The notes below the pieces were generated by a model that saw only the letters and a list, made by a program, of their open reading frames with translations, was not told the DNA's origin and searched no databases. A stretch of DNA of 5,783 bases, from NCBI GenBank assembly GCA_900539675.1, contig UQDJ01000070.1, positions 1 through 5,783 on the forward strand. Reading direction: 5' to 3'. The DNA is from an uncultured Coriobacteriaceae bacterium. GTDB lineage: Bacteria; Actinomycetota; Coriobacteriia; Coriobacteriales; Eggerthellaceae. Both the position numbers and the translations under genes were made by a program. Shown piece after piece: positions 1-4,249 of this stretch; the first letter of the stretch is position 1; every line of letters starts with the position of its first letter.

Positions 1-17
1 GTGTGCTCTTCCGATCT
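1..17. other. Residual Illumina sequencing adapter (artifact)
   Basis: GTGTGCTCTTCCGATCT is identical to the last 17 bases of the Illumina TruSeq read-2 adapter, which ends in this string next to the insert. It lies exactly at the window edge, as expected for untrimmed adapter at a contig end. It is in frame with the partial gene that follows, so an automatic gene caller would append about six false residues to that protein. This rests on recall of the adapter sequence; a chance match of 17 bases at the very edge is very unlikely. Confidence 0.93.
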
Positions 18-19
18 TG

Positions 20-169
20 AATCCGGGCATGTTTGATGCGGGATTGTGGCCGGGAGCTCTGCCTCTGGTAGCCGCACTGGTAGTTATTGTGGTGGCGCTT
101 AAAACGAAATCGCTGGTGTGGTGTATTGTTGCAGGCGTTGGCAGCTATGGCCTTCTCATGCTGATTTAA
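20..169 (+). CDS. azlD: AzlD-family branched-chain amino acid transport subunit, C-terminal fragment
   Basis: This is the last 49 codons of an open frame cut by the contig edge, ending in TAA at 167-169. It has two hydrophobic segments around a short basic turn: a stretch rich in Val/Ala/Leu (PLVAALVVIVVAL), then KTKS, then a second segment (VWCIVAGVGSYGLLMLI) ending at the C-terminus. This pattern, hydrophobic helix then K/R-T-K/R-S/N then a hydrophobic helix with an AG motif, is what I know from the end of AzlD proteins. AzlD proteins are about 100-110 residue membrane proteins that pair with AzlC to export branched-chain amino acids. AzlC would be expected upstream, off the contig. About half of the protein is missing. 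The family call is inference from a short hydrophobic fragment; another small membrane protein is possible. It ends 376 bp before the next gene, which has its own promoter, so it is not part of that operon. Confidence 0.62.
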   Translation, partial: NPGMFDAGLWPGALPLVAALVVIVVALKTKSLVWCIVAGVGSYGLLMLI

Positions 170-448
170 TGTGTAGCATCTTGTTGCCCCTTTCCAATTA
201 GAGTATTATTACAAGGCTTCAAACAACACGGTGATGTTGAGCGGAAAGTAGCATCGTTTCTGATCATTTGCTGCGAATGTAAGAGCGATGGGTAAAGGCG
301 CTTGCAAGCTGAGCTTTTGGTTGAACAGCGGTGGTTTGGATGAAGTAGGGCGCCGCCTGGAGCTGCCTGCACAATTCAAGTAAGCAAGGCTGATGCATGA
401 TGGGCGTTTTTCGCATGAGAAAACGCTCCATAAAGTGTGTTTTAAGGC
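170..448. other. Intergenic region with no convincing gene
   Basis: There are about 280 bp between the azlD fragment and the rplS promoter. I see no tRNA, no recognisable RNA gene and no credible protein. A 31-codon open frame at 288-383 on the + strand reads protein-like near its end (LDEVGRRLELPAQFK) but lacks a good ribosome binding site and I cannot assign it. Long open frames on the opposite strand run into rplS antisense and look like shadows. A hairpin at 402-428 is listed separately. The stretch could hold an eroded gene remnant, but nothing in it proves this. Confidence 0.5.
402..428. other. Perfect-arm hairpin upstream of the rplS promoter
   Basis: GGGCGTTTT (402-410) pairs with AAAACGCTC (420-428) over nine positions with one G-U pair, leaving a nine-base loop. 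It is not followed by a clear T-run (CATAAAGTGTGTTTT follows), so it is a poor intrinsic terminator on the + strand. It may still end stray transcription from azlD, or be a regulator site or chance. It lies 20 bp before the -35 box of the rplS promoter, where an upstream operator could also sit. Confidence 0.35.
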
Positions 449-477
449 TTGCATAGGCACAGGCAGAACAGTATAAT
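449..477 (+). promoter_or_regulatory. Sigma70-type promoter of rplS
   Basis: The -35 element TTGCAT (449-454, four of six consensus bases) and a perfect -10 element TATAAT (472-477) are separated by 17 bp, the optimal spacing. Transcription should start near 484, giving an untranslated leader of about 60 nt before the rplS ATG at 546. It is the best-formed promoter in the window and suits a highly expressed ribosomal protein gene. Confidence 0.85.
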
Positions 478-503
478 TCTCTGCTGTGTCAAATGGCACT
501 GTA

Positions 504-522
504 TTGGTAAAACCAAATTTTT
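504..522 (+). promoter_or_regulatory. Small hairpin with T-run in the rplS leader
   Basis: TTGGT (504-508) and ACCAA (512-516) form a five-bp stem with an AAA loop, followed by ATTTTT (517-522). The stem is short and A/T-rich, so it is weak as a terminator, but its place between the promoter and the ribosome binding site is where autoregulatory leaders of ribosomal protein genes lie. L19 leader RNAs are known in some phyla; I cannot match this one to a known consensus. Confidence 0.25.
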
Positions 523-545
523 GAGCATATAGAAGGAACTGAATC

Positions 546-890
546 ATGGATATTATCCGCGCAATCGAGCAGCAGCAGATCAACCCTGACGTGGTGGACT
601 TCAATGTGGGTGACAACGTCAAGGTTCACTATCGCATTAAGGAAGGCAATCGTGAGCGTATTCAGGTCTTCCAGGGCGATGTTATCCGTCGTCATGGTGC
701 TTCTTCCCGCGAAACCTTTACCGTTCGCAAGATCAGCTTCTCCGTTGGTGTAGAGCGTACCTTCCCGGTACATTCTCCCAAGATTGAGAAGATTGAAGTG
801 GTACGTCGTGGCGATGTAAGCCGTGCAAAGCTGTACTACCTGCGCAACAAGGTGGGCAAGGCCGCAAAGATCAAGGAAAAGGCATTCTAG
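546..890 (+). CDS. rplS: 50S ribosomal protein L19
   Basis: L19 (bL19) is a protein of the large ribosomal subunit that lies at the 30S-50S interface and contributes to an intersubunit bridge. The 114-residue product matches the usual length of the family. Family hallmarks are all present: the early GD-V-VH segment (GDNVKVHYRIKEG, residues 22-34), then GNRERIQVFQGDVI, ETFTVRKIS, GVGVERTFPVHSP, KIEKIEVVRRGDV and RAKLYYLRNKVGKAAKIKE at the C-terminus. The ATG start is preceded by AGAAGGA (531-537), eight bases upstream, a good Shine-Dalgarno. The gene has its own strong promoter (449-477) and a strong terminator after it (913-944), so it is probably transcribed mainly as a single-gene unit. Many Gram-positive genomes have lepB and/or rbgA between rplS and rnhB; here rnhB follows directly. 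The identification is secure. Confidence 0.99.
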   Translation: MDIIRAIEQQQINPDVVDFNVGDNVKVHYRIKEGNRERIQVFQGDVIRRHGASSRETFTVRKISFSVGVERTFPVHSPKIEKIEVVRRGDVSRAKLYYLRNKVGKAAKIKEKAF

Positions 891-912
891 TCTTATCTGT
901 TTTAGTAACTTC

Positions 913-944
913 AAAAGGGCACGGCTTCGTTCGTGCCCTTTTTT
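913..944 (+). terminator. Strong intrinsic terminator after rplS
   Basis: AAAAGGGCACG (913-923) pairs perfectly with CGTGCCCTTTT (932-942), an 11-bp stem with an eight-base loop. The T-tract spans 939-944, partly inside the stem. It starts 22 bp after the rplS stop. Its right arm ends only 20 bp before the rnhB ATG, so rnhB transcription must either read through it or start inside or very near it. The symmetrical A-run/T-run flanks also make it potentially bidirectional. Confidence 0.93.
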
Positions 945-949
945 ATTTC

Positions 950-959
950 TTGGGGGCAA
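950..959 (+). promoter_or_regulatory. G-rich ribosome binding site that fixes the rnhB start
   Basis: TTGGGGGCAA precedes ATG 963 by three bases, with the GGGGG core at 952-956 and six bases between core and ATG. It supports ATG 963 over the in-frame GTG at 933, which lies in the terminator stem and has no binding site. The same ten bases at the same distance precede dprA. GGGGG is a non-standard Shine-Dalgarno that would need G-U pairs with the 16S rRNA tail. Confidence 0.6.
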
Positions 960-962
960 ACC

Positions 963-1745
963 ATGGCTCAGACGGTGGCAGATATTCGCGCGCGCTTGGC
1001 GTCGGTGGATGCAAAAGAATTTGCGGTGCTCGAACGTTCATTGATGGCGGATACCCGCAAAGGGGTGCAGCAGGCCTTAGAACAGACGCGCCGCCGTCTT
1101 AAGGCGGAACAGGAAGAGCAAAAGCGTTTGGAACTTCTGTATGCTTTTGAGCGAGAGTTGGCACAAGGCAAGCTGGTAGTGGGTCTTGATGAAGTGGGGC
1201 GAGGTCCGCTGGCCGGCCCTCTAACAGTGGGGGCAGTGGTGCTTAATCCAGAAGCTCCCTACATCGTGGGGCTCAACGATTCCAAGCAGGTGCCAGAATC
1301 GCATCGTTGTGCTTTGGCCGAAGCAATCAAAACAAGTGCTCTTGCGTGGGCTGTGGTAGACATAGCGCCTGAAATAATAGATGAGCAGGGCATGGGTGCT
1401 TGCTTGCGTCAAGCTTTTTCTGAGGCTTTACATCAGATCGAACATCAGGGTGTTATTCCTGAAGTGGTGTTGATTGATGGCAATCCATTGCACATTGATC
1501 CGCGTGAATTGAATGTTATCAAGGGCGATGCGCGTTGCGCGTCTATTTCGGCAGCGTCGCTGCTGGCAAAGGTGTCACGTGATGCAGAAATGGTTGCCTA
1601 TGACGCGGTATATCCGGGTTATGATTTTGCCTCTTCAAAAGGATACGGTAGCGCTCGTCACCGAGCTGCTATGCAGGAAAAAGGGTTGACTCCCATTCAT
1701 CGTGTTTCGTTTTGTCAGAATTTTTTGCAGGAGTCGCTATTTTAG
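963..1745 (+). CDS. rnhB: Ribonuclease HII
   Basis: RNase HII cleaves the RNA strand of RNA-DNA hybrids and starts removal of single ribonucleotides misincorporated into DNA; it acts in the cytoplasm with a divalent metal. The 260-residue product carries the family signature: GLDEVGRGPLAGP (residues 74-86) gives catalytic Asp76 and Glu77, VLIDGN gives Asp172, and KGDARCASISAASLLAKVSRD gives Asp189, completing the DEDD set. The C-terminal KGYGSARHRAAM (226-237) and the HRVSF segment are also typical. Residues 1-70 are a charged, helical extension rich in Arg, Glu and Gln, probably a coiled coil; Bacillus RNase HII has a similar extra domain, whereas short forms such as the E. coli enzyme lack it. 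I chose ATG 963 because a G-rich binding site precedes it and the longer GTG frame begins inside the rplS terminator. No promoter is clear between the terminator and the gene. The stop is TAG, followed by a 238-bp gap. Confidence 0.97.
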   Translation: MAQTVADIRARLASVDAKEFAVLERSLMADTRKGVQQALEQTRRRLKAEQEEQKRLELLYAFERELAQGKLVVGLDEVGRGPLAGPLTVGAVVLNPEAPYIVGLNDSKQVPESHRCALAEAIKTSALAWAVVDIAPEIIDEQGMGACLRQAFSEALHQIEHQGVIPEVVLIDGNPLHIDPRELNVIKGDARCASISAASLLAKVSRDAEMVAYDAVYPGYDFASSKGYGSARHRAAMQEKGLTPIHRVSFCQNFLQESLF

Positions 1746-1815
1746 GAGTATGCATCTGTTTGAGCTTTGTCCTCAGCTCAGGTGTGCTGTGGTTACATCT
1801 AGTTTCGATGACACG

Positions 1816-1845
1816 CTCAAGATATCCCTTGAGTTACTTGTTTAA
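1816..1845 (+). terminator. Possible weak terminator after rnhB
   Basis: CTCAAG (1816-1821) and CTTGAG (1828-1833) form a six-bp stem with a six-base loop, followed by TTACTTGTTTAA, a discontinuous T-rich stretch. It lies 70 bp past the rnhB stop. The stem is short and the T-tract broken, so termination would be inefficient. A second inverted repeat, TGAGCT/AGCTCA at 1761-1780, has no T-tract and I do not regard it as a terminator. Confidence 0.25.
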
Positions 1846-1881
1846 TTGGCATGTGTCGTAGATGTGTGCGAAACACTGTTC

Positions 1882-1924
1882 TGCTATATACAAAACACCT
1901 AGTCAAATGCACAAAATATATAAT
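1882..1924 (+). promoter_or_regulatory. Candidate promoter region for the yraN-comM-dprA-trmFO run
   Basis: The gap before yraN is AT-rich and holds two -10-like elements: TGCTATATA (1882-1890), resembling an extended -10, and a perfect TATAAT (1919-1924) within AAAATATATAAT. Neither has a convincing -35 hexamer at 16-18 bp. Either could drive the downstream operon from a start about 50-90 bp before the yraN ATG. The assignment is tentative. Confidence 0.35.
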
Positions 1925-1971
1925 CGCGATCCACAAAATATCCAATAGAGCATCTATCCTCAGAAGTGGTC

Positions 1972-1979
1972 GGAGGAGG
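1972..1979 (+). promoter_or_regulatory. Strong Shine-Dalgarno fixing the yraN start at 1984
   Basis: GGAGGAGG is the strongest ribosome binding site in the window. The GGAGG at 1972-1976 is seven bases from ATG 1984, an ideal distance. It lies inside the longer frame that opens at GTG 1966, which argues that ATG 1984 is the true start and that the long N-terminal extension of YraN is translated. Confidence 0.8.
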
Positions 1980-1983
1980 AAAG

Positions 1984-2640
1984 ATGCAAACATTACCTAA
2001 CAAAATTCGTTTGGATTCAGCGATGAACCAAACGCCGAGTGATAGCACTTGCACTGAAGAGCAAATGGAACGTATATCAGAGCAAGGTTGGGCCAATGGA
2101 GCATCTTGCTCCTCCCGGCTAGGTGTAGGCGAAGAGCCATGCGGGGAGGGCGTTTCGCAATCAGAAAGGGAAGGCCTTCTATCAGAAAGGGAAGGCCTTC
2201 TATCTGAAAGGGAAGACATCCAGTCTGAAAGGGAAGGGCTTTCTTGTGTGGACGGCGATTATGATCCCCAGCCTGAACATGATCCTAAGGAATTGGGACG
2301 GCGCGGAGAAAAGGCAGCCGTCAACTTTTTGAAGCGTCATGGCTACGAAATCTTGGAAACCAACTGGTCATGCTTTGCGGGGGAAGCAGATATTATTGCG
2401 CGCGAAGGCGATGTGCTGTGCTTTGTGGAAGTGAAGACGCGCTCAAACACGGAGCATGGTTTTCCCAGTGAAGCGGTAAACGCCAAAAAGCGCGATCGCT
2501 ATGAACGTATTGCCGCATGCTATCTCAAGGATTACGACACCGTTGATGTTTCGGTGCGCTTTGACATTATTTCTATCCTGGTACTTTCGGAACATCGTGC
2601 GTTTTTGCGTTTCCACATCAACGCATTTGGGATTGATTAG
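1984..2640 (+). CDS. yraN: YraN/UPF0102 family nuclease-fold protein with a long repeat-containing N-terminal extension
   Basis: The C-terminal part, from about residue 101 to 218, is a standard UPF0102 domain: LGRRGEKAAVNFLKRHGYEIL (104-124), NWSCFAGEADIIAREGDVLCFVEVKTR (127-153), then AVNAKKRDR and VRFDIISI. GE-A-D (Glu134, Asp136) with E-V-K (Glu149, Lys151) fits the catalytic pattern of the PD-(D/E)XK nuclease superfamily. The cellular role of YraN is not settled; it is usually next to rnhB, comM or dprA, as here, suggesting DNA processing. The family is normally about 115-130 residues, but this product is 218. Residues 1-100 are polar, acidic and low-complexity, and residues 60-87 are four SEREGLL-type heptads encoded by 21-bp tandem repeats. 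The start at ATG 1984 is chosen for its GGAGGAGG site. An in-frame GTG at 2248, nine bases after GGAAGGG, would give a 130-residue YraN, so a second start is possible. The TAG stop is one base before comM. Confidence 0.93.
   Translation: MQTLPNKIRLDSAMNQTPSDSTCTEEQMERISEQGWANGASCSSRLGVGEEPCGEGVSQSEREGLLSEREGLLSEREDIQSEREGLSCVDGDYDPQPEHDPKELGRRGEKAAVNFLKRHGYEILETNWSCFAGEADIIAREGDVLCFVEVKTRSNTEHGFPSEAVNAKKRDRYERIAACYLKDYDTVDVSVRFDIISILVLSEHRAFLRFHINAFGID
2161..2244 (+). repeat. Four 21-bp in-frame tandem repeats within yraN
   Basis: Units lie at 2161-2181, 2182-2202, 2203-2223 and 2224-2244. The first two are identical; the third and fourth share the first 13 bases (TCTGAAAGGGAAG) and diverge afterwards. 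They encode SEREGLL, SEREGLL, SEREDIQ and SEREGLS. A unit length divisible by three keeps the frame whatever the copy number. There are no spacers, so this is not a CRISPR. The near-identity of units one and two suggests recent duplication by slippage. Confidence 0.97.
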
Positions 2641-2641
2641 T

Positions 2642-4249
2642 ATGCCGCAGCAGGGGTTTGTGGTGCAGAGTGCCACGATTCGCGGTGTTGAGGCAGTGCC
2701 TGTTTTGGTGGAAATCGCCATATCGAGTGGCATCCCTTCGTTTTTTATTGTGGGTATGGCTGATGCGGCGGTGATGGAATCACGTGAGCGCGTTAAGGCT
2801 GCAATTCGTGCCAGTGGGTTTCGCATGCCAACGGATAAGATCGTAGTCAATCTTGCACCCAGTGAAATTAGAAAAACTGGATCAGGGTTTGATTTGCCGA
2901 TTGCATTGGGTATCTTGCTGGCAACCCATCAGCTTGATCCAGCGCTGGTCGAAAATACCTTGGTGGTAGGCGAGCTTTCGCTTGAAGGTGTTGTACGAGC
3001 GCCATCGGGCATGTTGGCTTATCAGCAGTGTGCTCACGCTCATGGTTGGAAGCTGTTGTGTGGCCTAAGCGATGAAGCAATGCTTCCCTTGGAAGGTCTG
3101 ACGTGTGCGATGGTGGAGCATTTGACACACGTAAGAACCGGACGGTTTATGGAGCCTTTGCGAGCGCGCGATATAACGCCGCACAGCGAAATGGACTATC
3201 GGGACGTTTTGGGGCATGAAGCTGCCAAACGAGCATTTCAGGTGGCGGCAGCCGGGGGTCATGGGGTATTGATGGTGGGCCCGCCTGGATCAGGTAAGAC
3301 CATGCTGGCACAGCGGTTTGGGAGTATTCTTCCAAAGCTTAACGAAGAAGAACGTCTGCAGGCAGCTCTCATTCATTCGGTCGCAGGGGAGCGCTATTCC
3401 AATATTCTTGCGGGAGTTCGACCCTTCAGAAGCCCCCATCATAGTGCAACCGCCGCAGGATTGATTGGCGGGGGACGCCCGCCGCGTCCGGGCGAAGCAA
3501 GCCTGGCACATAAAGGCGTGCTGTCTTTGGATGAGCTCGCAGAATTTAGCGCTCGAGCATTGCAGACACTGCGCCAGCCTCTCGAAACGGGACATATAGT
3601 GCTTACCAGGGCGGATGGCACGTATGTTTTCCCGGCTCAGTTTCAGCTGATAGCGGCAACAAACCCCTGTCCATGTGGGTATTTCGGAGATCCCAGCGGG
3701 AAGTGTACCTGTTCGGTTTCTGCCGTGCGGGCATATCAAAACCGCATCGGCGGACCTTTGATTGATCGGATTGACATGCGTATCGATGTGTGGCGTGAAA
3801 ACAGCGCGTCGCTGTTTGCGCACAACACCGGCAAAAGTTCTGATGAATTGCGCGAAGGGGTTTTGCGAGCGCGGGCATTTAGGCGTTGGCGTGAAAGCAA
3901 GAATGCTTCTAGTTGTGTTCAGGCGGATGGTTCGGATGACATAAACAGTGATACTGGAAATGGGGCTGGCGCTTATGGAAGTCAGGTGGAAGGTTGTAAG
4001 AGTGCGGGTGAGTATTGCGGTGACAGTGGCAAACAGAGCTTGTTATCTCTTAAAGAAGCGTGTGCGTTTGATGGTGATACTGAGCAGTTCTTCCTATCGC
4101 TTGCAGAAAAGCAGCTTATGAGTGCTCGCTCAGTTGCAAAAACGCTTCTCTTAGCTCGCACTATTGCCGATTTGGACGAGGATGAACAGGTGCGTACTGC
4201 CCATGTGGCCGAGGCGTTTGGATTGAGGTTTGGGGGCAATCAATGGTAG
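2642..4249 (+). CDS. comM: ComM-like AAA+ ATPase (YifB/Mg chelatase-related)
   Basis: ComM is a hexameric AAA+ helicase that promotes branch migration when transforming single-stranded DNA is integrated; it is related to magnesium chelatase subunit I but does not make chlorophyll. The 535-residue product has the usual three parts. Residues 1-170 form the Lon-like ChlI domain (GIPSFFIVGMADAAVMESRERVKAA, 30-54; GSGFDLPIALGIL, 80-92). Residues 185-385 form the AAA+ core with Walker A GPPGSGKT (213-220), Walker B VLSLDELAEF (293-302), sensor-1 ATNPCPCG (339-346) and GPLIDRID (371-378) holding the likely arginine finger. The C-terminal lid has SARSVAKTLLLARTIADL (494-511). Cys343, Cys345, Cys355 and Cys357 form the CxC-x9-CxC pattern typical of ComM, possibly a metal site. 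Residues 420-466 are an unusual Gly/Ser/Asp-rich insertion. The start at ATG 2642 matches the family's N-terminus; an upstream open frame overlapping yraN is not coding. The start is one base after the yraN stop and has only a weak GGGA site, so translational coupling is likely. Confidence 0.96.
   Translation: MPQQGFVVQSATIRGVEAVPVLVEIAISSGIPSFFIVGMADAAVMESRERVKAAIRASGFRMPTDKIVVNLAPSEIRKTGSGFDLPIALGILLATHQLDPALVENTLVVGELSLEGVVRAPSGMLAYQQCAHAHGWKLLCGLSDEAMLPLEGLTCAMVEHLTHVRTGRFMEPLRARDITPHSEMDYRDVLGHEAAKRAFQVAAAGGHGVLMVGPPGSGKTMLAQRFGSILPKLNEEERLQAALIHSVAGERYSNILAGVRPFRSPHHSATAAGLIGGGRPPRPGEASLAHKGVLSLDELAEFSARALQTLRQPLETGHIVLTRADGTYVFPAQFQLIAATNPCPCGYFGDPSGKCTCSVSAVRAYQNRIGGPLIDRIDMRIDVWRENSASLFAHNTGKSSDELREGVLRARAFRRWRESKNASSCVQADGSDDINSDTGNGAGAYGSQVEGCKSAGEYCGDSGKQSLLSLKEACAFDGDTEQFFLSLAEKQLMSARSVAKTLLLARTIADLDEDEQVRTAHVAEAFGLRFGGNQW
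4230..4239 (+). promoter_or_regulatory. G-rich ribosome binding site of dprA
   Basis: TTGGGGGCAA, with GGGGG at 4232-4236, is three bases before ATG 4243. It lies inside the end of comM, where it encodes FGGNQ. It is identical in sequence and spacing to the site before rnhB. It supports ATG 4243 over the next in-frame ATG at 4258, which follows an A-run with no Shine-Dalgarno. Confidence 0.6.

Noticed and set aside
209..622. 137-codon open frame on the - strand
   Set aside because: Its start lies inside rplS antisense, it has no recognisable domain or ribosome binding site, and the translation is rich in Cys, Ser and Pro as is usual for shadow frames.
489..959. 156-codon open frame on the - strand
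   Set aside because: It covers rplS almost entirely in antisense, and rplS is a certain gene with promoter and terminator.
933..962. GTG 933 as the rnhB start
   Set aside because: It lies in the right arm of the rplS terminator with no ribosome binding site; ATG 963 has a G-rich site at good spacing.
1761..1780. TGAGCT/AGCTCA inverted repeat after rnhB as terminator
   Set aside because: The stem is six bp and is followed by GGTGTGCTGTGG with no T-tract.
1966..1983. GTG 1966 as the yraN start
   Set aside because: It would place the strong GGAGGAGG site inside the gene; ATG 1984 is ideally spaced from it.
2161..2244. CRISPR array
   Set aside because: The 21-bp units are directly adjacent with no spacers, and they are in frame within a coding sequence.
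2501..2641. N-terminal extension of comM from an upstream ATG at 2501
   Set aside because: It would overlap the conserved end of yraN by 140 bases, and ComM proteins begin where ATG 2642 places the start.
2443..2850. 135-codon open frame on the - strand
   Set aside because: It spans the yraN-comM junction in antisense; both sense genes are clear there.
3290..3823. 177-codon open frame on the - strand
   Set aside because: It is antisense to the conserved AAA+ core of comM and shows no family features.
2642..4249. Magnesium chelatase subunit for tetrapyrrole synthesis
   Set aside because: The N-terminal Lon-like ChlI domain, the CxC-x9-CxC pattern and the yraN-dprA context mark ComM; no partner chelatase subunits are present.
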